From: Thereva unica
Lineage: Eukaryota; Arthropoda; Insecta; Diptera; Therevidae
Direction: 5' to 3'
Assembly (NCBI GenBank): GCA_949987705.1
Contig: OX465281.1
Span: 178,264,516-178,328,515 of the forward strand
Length of the DNA: 64,000 nucleotides
Position 1 is the first letter of the stretch. Each line of letters begins with the position of its first letter. Shown in pieces: positions 53,500 through 64,000 of the stretch. The position numbers and the translations under genes are program-made. Under the pieces are notes generated by a model. It was not told where the DNA came from. It made no database searches and saw nothing but the letters and a program-made list of their open reading frames with translations.

Positions 53500-54921
53500 A
53501 GTCCAATCAATCTACGGAAATTCTCCAGACAATTGAAGGCAGGAAAAAAAAAATATGGGCGTGTAGAACACTTAATTTGAAGAATGATAGCGTTTTTTTT
53601 TTACGGAACTGCATTGGCGAACTTAACCTAAAAAATTCGCAAAAGTCAAAAAACCGGTTTTTCGCTAATAAAACAAAAAGTTGAGCTCGGATCCGAAAAA
53701 GTTAAATTATAAAGTTATAGGTATTAAAATTATCTTTCAATTGATGTGGTACAAAATATTGGTTAGTGTCTTATACATGGAGAAAAATGCTAAAAACCAC
53801 TAAAAATCGCTTCTTTTTCTTTTATTTTTTTCTTTTTATTGATGCGTCCTAGAAACTTTTTATTTGGTGAAAATGTTGCTTTTGGCAATCTGAAAACTCA
53901 TTATTTTTTTTGGCTCGAAATTTTGCAAAATATGGGTGTAATTTCGATTTATGTAAAAAAAAGCGTTTTCGTAAAATCCTTCGTCTACAGCTCCTCGACC
54001 TCGTAGGACATTTTTTCGAAGCTCTTTTTCTTCGTTAAGAGTTGGACTATCATGCACTATAAGTTAAAATTGGAGTTTTTCAATTTTATGTACAAAAAAC
54101 TCCACCGCAAAAAGACAATTTTTTTTGCCGCAAAAAAGACAAGTTTTTTATTTCATAATTTTTCGACTCTAACCTACTGTATGACCAAATTACATATTTA
54201 TTCTCTAAAAAAATATAAACTTTTGTTAAATATTAGGTTAGAGTCGAAAAATTATGAAATAAAAAACTTGTCTTTTTTGCGGCAAAAAAAATTGTCTTTT
54301 TGCGGTGGAGTTTTTTGTACATAAAATTGAAAAACTCCAATTTTAACTTATAGTGCATGATAGTCCAACTCTTAACGAAGAAAAAGAGCTTCGAAAAAAT
54401 GTCCTACGAGGTCGAGGAGCTGTAGACGAAGGATTTTACGAAAACGCTTTTTTTTACATAAATCGAAATTACACCCATATTTTGCAAAATTTCGAGCCAA
54501 AAAAAATAATGAGTTTTCAGATTGCCAAAAGCAACATTTTCACCAAATAAAAAGTTTCTAGGACGCATCAATAAAAAGAAAAAAATAAAAGAAAAAGAAG
54601 CGATTTTTAGTGGTTTTTAGCATTTTTCTCCATGTATAAGACACTAACCAATATTTTGTACCACATCAATTGAAAGATAATTTTAATACCTATAACTTTA
54701 TAATTTAACTTTTTCGGATCCGAGCTCAACTTTTTGTTTTATTAGCGAAAAAACGGTTTTTTGACTTTTGCGAATTTTTTAGGTTAAGTTCGCCAATGCA
54801 GTTCCGTAAAAAAAAAAACGCTATCATTCTTCAAATTAAGTGTTCTACACGCCCATATTTTTTTTTTCCTGCCTTCAATTGTCTGGAAATTAACATGGTG
54901 ATTCCGTAGATTGATTGGACT
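53500..54921. mobile_element. Large palindrome (1,422 bp), arms about 690 bp
   Basis: The left arm starts agtccaatcaatctacgga and the right arm ends tccgtagattgattggact. The arms include inverted copies that each encode an identical 65-residue frame (53860-54057 minus, 54353-54550 plus), showing near-complete identity. The centre near 54210 is a short AT-rich spacer flanked by cgactctaaccta and taggttagagtcg. Arm lengths differ by a small indel near the ends (aattct versus a longer stretch with caccatgtta). Confidence 0.92.
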
Positions 54922-55090
54922 AACAGTTCTGCCTGCAAGGATCCGTTGTTTCAATCCCGACAATATTTGTTTCCTGATTATATATCGTACCAGAACCGTT
55001 TTGATGGTATTGACATTTAGTTTTAGGGCAATGCTCAAGCTGGAGATCAATTCAAGTGGGTGCTGCTTGTATACTTTCCGAGCATAGAAC
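54890..55090 (-). pseudogene. Possible helix-turn-helix transposase remnant beside the palindrome
   Basis: The minus reading gives KVYKQHPLELISSLSIALKL, then NVNTIKTVLVRYIIRKQILS. The IA-KLNVN--T+--VL-RY pattern resembles the helix-turn-helix of Tc1/mariner-like or Pax-like DNA-binding domains. The frame runs into the palindrome arm. This is pattern-level evidence only. Confidence 0.3.
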
Positions 55091-55984
55091 CGACCCGATC
55101 AAGTCACAAAACGTTCTGCTTTGATATCATTTATTTAGAGCCCTAACTATAGTGTCGAAGATTCTCTCAATATCGAGAAAGGCCGCCAGCACAATTGCTT
55201 TACGTACCACTCCGTTTTTCGGTTCTGAGATTCAGGTTAGAGTGGCTATTATCCTATGTGTGGTGGAGAGTGTTAATTGTCCTTTCGAAGTGATTATATC
55301 ATATGCGATCCTAATAGCCAGTTGCAGTAACATATTCTGTATTGTTTAGATATTAGATAGATGTTAAGATAGATACGAACGGAGGGGCATAATACCGAGA
55401 TGTCGGGAAGATTTTAAAATACATACATGTTTAACATAACTTTCGTTTATATGCATTAATGTTTTTCTGTCACCATCGATCGATTCCTGTTACATTTTGT
55501 TTGGTATTTAAATATTGAAATGATTCAGGAGCTATTGGACAAAAGTATTATTTGGTCATTTCTCTTTTGTTAGATGATACTTAGCAGGAGACCGTAGAGA
55601 TGAGAAGAGGTCCTAAATTATTTTGTGTTCTGATTTCTTCAATAGGAACGTTTTTGCCTTGTCGTTACCGATTTAATTTTATTAAATCTTCATCTATTAT
55701 GGTCCCTGTAGGTTGAATCAGTATTGGGATACTAGGTCCTAGGCTGTATGTCGGTTCTGGGCTCATATGCCCCTTCTTCGGCTAAACACTCCTGTATCTT
55801 GTTGTGTCGATTCCCCTTATACCCCCTTCTCTATTTCAGTATAGCAGCGTTATTCCTGGTTAGAACAATCCTAAACATTTTTTGATCCTGTAGAGATGAA
55901 AATTCTGGATCGGATCACTTCCTAGTCAAAGCTAGATTCAGATGTCGGCTGAAAATTAATCAACAAACAAAAGAAGTTCGATGT
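54922..55984. other. No gene recognised
   Basis: Apart from the possible remnant at 54890-55090, no coding or repeat structure was seen. Confidence 0.45.
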
Positions 55985-57257
55985 TGATCGCCTACAAAAA
56001 CAGACTAGCAGAAACGATAGGTCCAAACATAAATAAATAATGCAGAAAACTGTAGGTTACAAATGCACAGGCAGAGCTAGTAATTGGTACGACGAGCAAT
56101 CTACAGCAACTATAGAGCTCAGAAATAAAAATAGAAAAATATATATGTATATAGAGCAACCGACGAGGAGCAAGAAATTGAAATACGAAGAAACAAGAAG
56201 AACAGCAAAAAACATGTGTAGAAAGAAGAAAAGACAATTCCTCAACAATAACATCCTGAGGGCAGAGGAATACTTTGCACAAAACAAAATATGGGAAGCA
56301 TACAGAGGTACAAATGTACCAATCTTGGAAGAATAACAAAGTGCCATACCATTCTTTAAAAATAACAAATCCCCAGGAATACCCCCTGCTATACATGAAT
56401 TATAATGCCACATATATAGGAACGAAAAAATGCCTGAAGATTTGGAGCAAAGCATTATCCGCCCAATACCCAGAAAGGAAACAAATTCAACTGTGAAAAC
56501 TATAGAGGCCTATCTCAAGCATAGTATTCAAACTAACAACAAACATATAATAAAAGCCAGACTGGAACCTTATGCAGAAGCAGCAATTAATGAATACCAA
56601 GTAGGATTCAGAAGAAATGGTCAACAATGGACCAACTTGTTTCAATAAGACAGGTTCTCCAAAAATGCTGGAAAAACAGCATTGACATGTATCACCTTTC
56701 ATCGACTTAAAACAAGCATATGACAGCATCGACAGGGAAAAAATGAAAAATGATAAAACATATAGGGGAAAGAGCATGATTGTGATTCAATCAAGGATGG
56801 AGAGAAGAAGAAGAAATCACAATACCACGGGGGAATATAACTTCGAACGCCACAAGTAGAACATAGATTTTACTGCAGAGACATCCGCAGAAAAACCAAA
56901 ATAAGAATCTACGGAACGATAATACGTACAGTAGCTAGATATGCGCGGGAAACATGGAGTATCTCCCAAAAATCCGCAGACAAGATGGATATTTTTGAGG
57001 AGAAGGTTTTCCGAAGGGTATACGGCCAAATCAATGAAGGCAATTCATGGAGAATAGCTACAATCACGAATTGTACGATTTATACAAAGAGTGTAAACTT
57101 GCAGCAGTTTATCTACTATAAAACACGCTAAATGTGGTGTTAAGGCTGATGTAGCAAAACTGCTCAATACACAAAACTGGAGGCCAGCTGCGGAGTAGGG
57201 AGAAGCTGATGGAGGCCAAGGTACAAATTGGGCTGTAGAGTCACCGAAGAAGAAGAG
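55985..57257 (+). pseudogene. RTE-like LINE ORF2, heavily decayed
   Basis: Fragments in order are NWYDEQSTATIELRNKNRK and KKLKYEETRRTAKNMCRKKK (pre-RT basic region), then MPEDLEQSIIRPIPRKETN, RLEPYAEAAINEYQVGFRRN and FIDLKQAYDSIDREKM (RT motif A). After a gap come IRIYGTIIRTVARYARETWS, DIFEEKVFRRVYGQINEG and NWRPAA. The tail ends in gtcaccgaagaagaagagc, as in RTE-like 3' ends. The catalytic YADD segment is missing (deleted around 56760-56860). Many frameshifts are present. Confidence 0.75.
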
Positions 57258-57539
57258 CTATTTATACCTTTGCAGAAACAAACTTCGCCACATTCTTCAT
57301 GGGCAGCAGCATGCAGTCGGCAATCTCTATTTAAAAGGATGAAAAGATCCTGTTCGGTATTTCTCGAAAGGTCTATTATTATTATTATCCTTGCCTTGAA
57401 GGGCCTTGGAAATGCGGCAAAGACGTTTAGGCCATCCTTTAAAAACGGTTTTGAGCCGTCTGTAAATTAGATCATAGATCCAGAAACTGACGATTTGTTA
57501 AACTTCCGTTCTTCGCGACAATGGAAGGCAACAGGGGTG

Positions 57540-57641
57540 GTAGCACGTAAGTTGTTTCAATCGAACTCTTCATAAAAAAATATTTGTAACACTATAACAA
57601 TTTTTGTATGAAGAGGTCGATTGAAACAACTTACGTGCTAC
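57540..57641. repeat. 102-bp near-perfect hairpin
   Basis: gtagcacgtaagttgtttca at the left is exactly inverted at the right. The arms match for about 35 of 36 bases and the loop is about 30 bases. The size is compatible with a pre-miRNA-like hairpin or a very short MITE. Confidence 0.8.
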
Positions 57642-57659
57642 GATCCCAGGGTTTGTCAA

Positions 57660-58080
57660 GCTTGCATTGCTTAATATTCTTAGAGAACGAACTAGTTGCA
57701 GTCTAATATAGAGTGCAGTAGGATAGATATTTATTGCACCTAAAGTACTTTGGTAGACAATACTTTGCAGTTTTTCAGCTGTGCCTTGCTGCCTTTTAGT
57801 CAGTCAGGCATAAAGGGACCTCACACAAGAGCATCATAAGTGGCCATTGGTCTAACCACGGTCATATAAAGTCTTTGACACGCTTTCGATTTCCCTTATA
57901 TGCCTGAAAAGTCTTGCACGATATCTCTGGATTTGCACGTTTGATAAGCAGATTTGTTTACTCGGTTACACTTCTTCATCAATTTGAAGATATTAAGTTG
58001 ATTGGCTTAAACGATTTGGTCTAGGTAACTTGGTCTTTTGTCGGTTTTGGGATTAAAACTGTCTTAACTTCCCTCCCATA
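57660..58080 (-). pseudogene. LOA/R1/Jockey-like LINE C-terminal remnant
   Basis: Discontinuous minus-strand pieces resemble the thumb region of RNase H-bearing LINEs: TLYMTVVRPMATYDAL, followed by LQSIVYQSTLGAINIYPTAL. These correspond to the usual +YT-++RP++-YG--VW and -VQR---+-+TGA+---PT-AL. Frames are broken repeatedly. Confidence 0.45.
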
Positions 58081-59829
58081 AGGGAATATAACACGACATA
58101 TTTAAAATAATCTATAAGCAGTGGAGGAGTGTTGCCAAAGCGCGCCAAAGTATAACTGGAAAGATGCTATCCCCTCCTCACTATCATTTAATCTCCATAT
58201 CATCTAACCAAATATGGAATGACTTAAAAACAAGTTAAATCTTCATTGCCATGCCCATAGTTGTGACCATTTACCAAAAACACATTGATTCGGCTAATAA
58301 AAATGCTAGCCTCTCCAGTTCAGCCAGCGTATCAATCTCCATCATCTCGACTCGTATCGCGCGCTTGTCTTTACGCATCTTTTCAGACCGTTCACTGCGT
58401 GCCGATCGCTAAACTTAAGACCCGGATATTATGCAGCTATATGGTAGAATAAAGAGTTGTATATTTTAAAAAGCTGCAAATCTTGTACTAGCCTTCCTTA
58501 GTTTCTTCTGATAAACAAAAGATTATTAAAATCGAGATTATTATATTTTTGTGGTACCCACACACATACTGTATGTGGATATTATTCAGGCAGCAATTAA
58601 TTAAAATCTATCATTAACCGGTCTGTCTCTTATTTCCTTAAAGCTATTCCCTTTAGGAAAAAAAGTAAAAATGAAAAAAAAAGATCGGGGAAATCCTAAT
58701 AATAATTTGCAATAAACTCCGTCGGCAGCAACTGAAAAAGTTCCCTGTCAAGTGAAGCTCTTTTTTCCTGCTATCTTTCTCCTCTCATCATCAGTAAATT
58801 ACAGAGGCACGTTTTGTCGTCTATAAATAAACATTCCCAGCACGCTCACTATATATGCTATACATCTCTAGCGTCTAGAGACAACAATCTAAAAAACTAA
58901 CAAGATTGAATAATTGTTCGGGGGAACATTTTTGCCGCCATGATCAGCCATCCCAATGTGCATTGGTATTGTTTACCGGTACGATAAATACTTAGTAGAT
59001 GTAAACCAGAATAAAACAGCAACAATTCTAGCGGGCTATGATAAAATGAATTTCTCATGGAATAAAGGTAAACAAAGTATTACTATATAATTTCTTGTTG
59101 TTTTTTTATGTTGCAAACGGTTTAGAGTACAGTTTTCATAAAATATTCTTAACTATCTGGCTAAAGTAGCACAAACTATGTTCAATCTGTGCCAGTTCTT
59201 GGATAAAACGAAAGAGAGAGAAAGAGAGAAAAATTAATTTTTTAAGGGAATGACGACAGATTTGCGTGCTTAATCCAACCGAGAGTTGAATGGGATCAAA
59301 ACACCGAGAGTTCGACATAAAAATAGATCCATGACTGGCTGCCAGCGGGTTAAATGCTTCGTCGCGCGCAGATGAGTTACAGAATCCGAACAAAAATTGC
59401 ATAAATACCGAGTTGGAGAGTTTCTCCTTGGCTGGTCATTATGTAATCGAATACAAATTCATGATGAAATAAGTTTTTTGTTTTGGGGAAGTCATAATTG
59501 TATAAACACAGTGAAGCGGCTTGTTGTGATATCCAACTGTTATGTACTTAAACATGGTCGAAATTAAGGTTTTTTTGTTAATTTGTAATTGAAAATGTTC
59601 ACCCAGGCAATGTCTTAATTCACACCCTTTGGTTGATTCACATATTATGCCTCGAGATAGTACAAAAAATAGATGTTCCAGTTCCTATTTAGCTTAGTTA
59701 GTCTACTTACTATTCAAACCTTTCTTTGTTATCATCGGAAAAACCTAAATCTTCATGAAACTTTTACATATGCATGATCTGGATTAATGGCTCTTTGTTT
59801 CAACACGAAGGCTTCTGCATTAAACCCTT
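58081..59829. other. No gene recognised
   Basis: AT-rich intronic DNA. A short GA-rich tract lies at 59212-59231. No inverted repeats were noted. Confidence 0.5.
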
Positions 59830-60667
59830 ACCCCGTGTCTCCACAAGACAGATGTCAGCCAGACATTTCTGTATTTCCAGATGGAATCGAACAAGCAATT
59901 ATTTTTGACTGAGCACTTATGGCAGGACTGAAGTTTTAACATTTCATTATAGCTTTGTTCATTAGTTTTCAGGACTGGACAGATCAGAACAGAATAGAAG
60001 AGAATTGGACAACAAGCAATTAAACGTCAAACATTTTAGAACAACTTAGAATAGAAAATCTAATGAACGCTTTCTTGTACTTTTTTGTTCTACAATTTCC
60101 GTTGTCAAAATTTCATATACACATTTGTCAAAACTAGAAAAAAACAACAACAAAAAAATCTTGTCCGAAACAGTCCCTAAAAAAATCGAGAACAAAAAAG
60201 TAAAGCTTCGGACTATTTAGAACAACTTGAACTTGAACACCAGACTAGAACAATTTCGGACAAAAAATAACAAGTTTTACAACTAATGAACGCCAAAACT
60301 TGTACTTTTCTATCCTAGAATGTTTTAAATCGTTCTAGGACTGACTAATGAACAAAGCTATAATGAGTACAAACAAAGCAAATTTATTAAAAAAATTCCA
60401 TTATTATTTTATTTCATTATTTTCACTAATTTTATAATATAGTTAATACTGCTAACAATTGCTTGTGTATTAACCTTCAATTCCCGCCATTTTAATTTTC
60501 GAAAAAGAAAGCTGTCAAGACGGCAATTCCAAAACATGTTTCAAGACGTAGCCGTCTTGCCATATGTTTCTGTCCTGCCATAGTAGTCTCCACGAAATAT
60601 TTTAAGGCAATCTGGAAATGCCAGCACAGATATCTGAAAGATTTCTGTCTCATGGAGACACCGGGTT
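59830..60667. mobile_element. MITE with about 110-bp arms, carrying a nested MITE
   Basis: The left segment accccgtgtctccacaagac, then atttctgtatttccagatgg, is mirrored by ccatctggaaatgcc-like and gtctcatggagacaccgggt sequence at the right. Both arms reach atggcaggac near 59928 and its inverse near 60570. A second MITE interrupts it at 59945-60365. Outer boundaries are approximate. Confidence 0.6.
59945..60365. mobile_element. Nested MITE (421 bp)
   Basis: cattatagctttgttcatta at the left and taatgaacaaagctataatg at the right are exact inverses. The words taatgaacgc and cttgtacttttt recur directly inside. It lies between the arms of the outer MITE. Confidence 0.75.
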
Positions 60668-60873
60668 ACGAGCGGTGACGCCAGCAATGATTGCGTTGAA
60701 CGATAAATCGCAAGATTTCTTAGAACTCCTTAAAAAGGGCACTAGAAAGTAATAAATATTTACAACGTGCATACTTTCGTACTTAGAGAAAAAGACCATT
60801 CTTCTTTTCTATTTGTCTAGGCATCAACTTTGAACAATTTTTTAATTATTATTTCATTCTTATAAACAATTTA

Positions 60874-61101
60874 TTAGTTGCTGCAATAATGAAAATTTTG
60901 GCGCCCCGTTAACCGATTTCTGGTAGCGGCATGTAATAATTTGTCTTTCCACCAGTCCCACCTAGATACATAACATACCTTTAATAATCTTCCCACACTC
61001 AATAATGTTCGATCTCCGGTTACTGTTATGTTATGGTAGTGGCGATAGAAGAAAACCGCTTGTTTGTTCGTTGCCGGTTCTTTCCATCTTCTCGATGCCA
61101 T
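60874..61101 (-). CDS. Hypothetical short exon-like frame with a splice-donor-like end
   Basis: The minus frame starts MASRRWKEPATNKQAVFFYR, continues HYHNITVTGDRTLLSVGRLL, and then meets gtatgttatg, a plausible donor after the AAG codon at 60979. If translated unspliced it runs on to 60874. The ATG context (aagATGg) is good. No protein family was recognised. It could be a nested host gene, a transposon exon or chance. Confidence 0.2.
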   Translation of the reverse strand: MASRRWKEPATNKQAVFFYRHYHNITVTGDRTLLSVGRLLKVCYVSRWDWWKDKLLHAATRNRLTGRQNFHYCSN

Positions 61102-61293
61102 CTTTCCAAATAGAGCTTCCTTCGCGACATTGCATTCGTCGTCAGTACAAAGCGAATGCCCATCGCCAAGTTGGCTTAGTCACATCATTTTTCAACGAAC
61201 AAAACTACTTTCAACCTTTTGGCAGTTTTTTCACTGAAACTATTTTTTTCATGACAGATTTACTGTACTATTTGATGGGATAGGAAATTTACT

Positions 61294-61722
61294 GAGTTTC
61301 CATGAGAGTTCAACCAGAGTTGAACCCGAGTTGAACTCCATGGAAACAGTCGCAGTCAAGAGTTTTCGTTAAAGATTTTCAACTCTGCTCAACTCAACGA
61401 AAATAGGTAGATTGAACAGAGTTCACGCACACAATTACAAACGGGATTGTCAAATGTTAAAAAAGTCAAAATGTCGCGCCTGTTTATAACATTTCTGTTA
61501 TACAACGAACCCAATAAATTAATTTTATGGTCCATGATCACTATTTTATAATAACAAAAATATTACGTCAAATTTAAAAACAGCTGCTTGCTTAATACAA
61601 GTACACATTCAGCTGTCTGTACACAGGCAGAAAAGTCAGCCATGGAACGCATAGAGTTGAGTCGTTGAGTTGAAGTGTCATTTCAACTCAACCTCAACTC
61701 AACTCGACTCCCATGGAAACTC
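61294..61722. mobile_element. MITE (429 bp) rich in GTTGA words
   Basis: gagtttccatgagagttcaa at the left is mirrored by gactcccatggaaactc at the right. Subterminal regions are dense in gttga and tcaac words. No coding content. Confidence 0.75.
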
Positions 61723-63071
61723 GATAATTGACTGGTTATAATAACGCATCTGCTCGGATTCAAATGTCAAAGACTGCCAAAAATTCTCTTCATTTTGTTG
61801 TTTTTAAAGCCAATTTTGGCTATTTCATAAAATTTAACCTCGTTGACGAGTTGGACGCCGGTAAAAAATTTTGCATTTCATCTTTTAACGTTGTTTATCA
61901 AATTTTTGACAGTTGTTCAATGCGGCAATTTCTATTCTTTTAAAAACTAATGCGCTCAAATCTGAACGAATCCGCTTGAATGCGTTCATTATAATCGGTC
62001 GGGTCTAAAATATGTGTTGGGAAAACCAATTTGACAGTTCAATCCGTTTTGTCTCAAATCCTTTCATTCTAATAATTGGGCCTTAAGGCACCGGCTGCCC
62101 TTTAGAAACCAGGGCTTGTGCCCGTCGAAGCTACACGATCCGATTGGTTTTCCACTGCTTCATTCATTCTTACTTAAAGAAAAGAAACCGGGCTTCTATT
62201 CGATCATCAAAATGAATATAGTAAACTCTTTAATCTCTACTTGTTTCAAACATTCCAGTCTTCGATAGAACCAGTAGAACAGTATAAAGCGGTCTATCTC
62301 TGAGCTGTAAACTTTGGATTTAAGTCGTCAGATGCTTGAGAAGGTCCAGTGAAAAAGTACATCCTTGGGGATTATAGGGGAATATATTAAATAAAACAGT
62401 ATGTCCGGAAGCCAATGGCGTTTCTTGTATAAGGATCGCTAGAACCTACAGCCCATATAATACAAATCTTTTGTAGACTATACTACTTAAAAGGTTCAGC
62501 CGTTTGCCTCTAGGCCTGTCATTCAGTCAGTTACGTCGCGTTAAACAACGAGATCCTGAACATTAAAAGCAGACATCTTCCTTTCGAGGTCCTTTGGTCT
62601 TACGGTCATTTATACATTTAACCAAGCTACTTTAGTAGCCCGTTTTAGACCAATGAATAAGGTGCCAGAGCCTTGTCTGACCGAGGTGTGTGCCTTTTCA
62701 CTGTCTAGTACCACCTAATGACTCAATAAAGGGTTATTGAGAATTGCTATTGATGCGAAAGTCCATTTAAACCGGCAAATGCGCTACCTGCTTCTTATAG
62801 GATATATAACCATGAACCTGTGTTACAAATGCAGCAGGTGGTATAGATGATATTATTTTCAATGAGCAATTGAGAGGAGCATTCACTACAAAATTATGCA
62901 AATTACCCGGACTGAGATTGAGATCGAGACAGTTTGCTTTCATTGGTCCGGAACCGGCTAATAAAGATTCGCTCATTCTTAGCCTGAAACAGGCACACAG
63001 CGTTAAAACGTTTGTCTGTTTGGAGGTCCGGTTCGTCTGAGTAAAAATTCTACTTTTCCAAATGCAGCCTG
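61723..63071. other. No gene recognised
   Basis: No family-level similarity was seen. The 69-codon minus frame at 62767-62976 is not recognised. Confidence 0.5.
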
Positions 63072-63179
63072 CACAGTGTGCATAGTGCTTTGTCTGAACT
63101 ATTCCGTGCGCTTTTTATTAATATGTGCCCGTAGTATCAATAAAATGCGCACGGAATAGCCCAGACGAAGCACTGTGTA
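63072..63179. repeat. 108-bp hairpin
   Basis: tgctttgtctgaactattcc, then gtgcgctttttatt, is mirrored by aataaaatgcgcacggaata and gcccagacgaagca. There are a few mismatches and the loop is short. Confidence 0.7.
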
Positions 63180-63198
63180 CTCACATTTTTGTAGACTA

Positions 63199-63383
63199 AG
63201 GCATATTTTACACGATGAAACACGAAACAAGTTTCCTGAAAAAGTGCTCGATTTGATGGTGAGAAGTGAAGGAGGGCTTGAAGGAATACGTGTTCCCTCA
63301 AGCCCTCCAACTCCTCTCCTCTTCAAACCGAGCAAGCTTTCAGGAAACTTTTTGTTTCGTGTTTCATCGTGTAAAATGAGCCT
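63199..63383. mobile_element. Short hairpin MITE (185 bp)
   Basis: aggcatattttacacgatga and aacacgaaacaagtttcctg are mirrored by caggaaactttttgtttcgt and tcatcgtgtaaaatgagcct. A second palindromic block, gagggcttgaag and ctcaagccctc, lies at the centre. Two open frames across it are products of the symmetry. Confidence 0.8.
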
Positions 63384-64000
63384 AAGAGATACAAATTGAA
63401 GCTCCAAGAAAATTTATAGGACGAAGAAAACGGACAATTACCTTGATGACCATAGGGGGTACCATTGCCATACTTAATAAACGGATTCTCATTCGATTGC
63501 GTGGGTCAAGCAGCATGGAACGTGGTTAATACTTAGTTGCGGACCGATTGGTTTAGAATGGTCGATTACGAACACATTCATATCTGTAACAGAGCTGTGC
63601 ATATCGAAAGCGGAAGCATTTTTAGATTATTGTGTATCGATATTGTACATGCCCTGGTAGCAGGCGTATTTTTCAAGTTCTAGCGCTCCTGTTGTAATTG
63701 TACAGCATTTGGTTGCTATGGATGCTAGTTACGGGCGCATAAATCTTTCTAAAAATATATGTAAGTATATAGTACCAAGTACCATGTACAGGTTTGCCCG
63801 TTGGGCCGTCTCGTAACGCTGCCAAAAAATTACTGAGGCGCATCAGGAAGGCGGCCGGTACATTTTTTACCGTACACTGTGCCCTAAATCGCCACTAAGA
63901 TAGAATAGTACGCCATACGCTGAGAGAAAAACGCACGCCCCACTACTAGGAGTTAACCTACATATTCCTTCCTGCAGGGTAGTGCGCAAAATTTTGTAGC
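63384..64000. other. No gene recognised
   Basis: Mixed-composition sequence to the window end, with no feature that I can support. Confidence 0.5.

Larger units (their letters stand above)
38122..64000 (+). other. Amph: Presumed Amph intron 1 (at least 25.9 kb, open at window end)
   Basis: No sequence resembling the second Amph exon (start of the BAR domain, which would begin ILQNLGK-like) was found downstream. The interval is therefore interpreted as intron 1. It is full of transposon relics, listed separately. An alternative is that another gene lies inside it. Confidence 0.6.

Noticed and set aside
53860..54550. A conserved 65-residue protein present twice
   Set aside because: The identity follows from the near-perfect palindrome, so it is not evidence of selection on protein sequence.

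Overview
This window is nuclear DNA from an insect, most likely a higher fly (Diptera). The only recognisable host gene is the first coding exon of Amphiphysin (Amph) at 38053-38121. It has 23 codons in good start context and ends exactly at a consensus splice donor. No second Amph exon is visible, so the rest of the window (38122-64000) is read as a first intron of more than 25.8 kb. Host coding density is otherwise close to zero. No bacterial, viral-particle or CRISPR-like features were seen.

Region 1-18 kb is layered repeats. A 118-bp satellite (1-945) is followed by a hAT transposon inserted in a TA microsatellite, itself carrying a second hAT-type MITE. Next come a small MITE, a tRNA-derived SINE, a LINE remnant with EN and RNase H but no RT, and a foldback MITE. 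A Helitron Rep fragment is then fused in frame to an RTE-like reverse transcriptase. A nearly full-length but frameshifted R1-clade LINE lies on the minus strand (about 6812-11690). Its 5' third, its flank and a MITE are duplicated in tandem as a 1.5-kb unit. A 109-bp satellite, a Helitron/Helentron helicase-endonuclease fragment and a 2.6-kb array of the same 118-bp satellite in inverse orientation follow.

Region 18-38 kb holds two inverted copies of a diverged dispersed repeat, a 1.06-kb near-perfect palindrome with a decayed third copy nearby, and a nest of mobile elements. A BEL/Pao retroelement (23535-28784) is interrupted by a 494-bp MITE and by a 3' piece of a pogo transposon. It is then joined to a Jockey-type LINE. 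The Jockey LINE is split by a 3.3-kb Helentron-like insertion that carries an APE endonuclease fragment and 2.5 kb of 9-bp and 7-bp satellites. A deleted Harbinger element follows. For three of these insertions the flanking coding frames join exactly once the insert is discounted, which fixes their boundaries to the base.

Region 38-64 kb (presumed Amph intron 1) holds a 34-bp-TIR MITE with TAA target duplication, a CR1/L2-like LINE body, other LINE ends, a LINE ORF1 fragment, an RTE-like LINE remnant, several hairpins of about 100-185 bp, and two larger palindromes (674 bp and 1,422 bp). Two weak candidate host reading frames are listed at low confidence. Apart from Amph exon 1, every recognisable coding sequence belongs to a mobile element, and nearly all are visibly broken. 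The genes do not form an operon or pathway. Their relationships are those of nested insertion, deletion and duplication.
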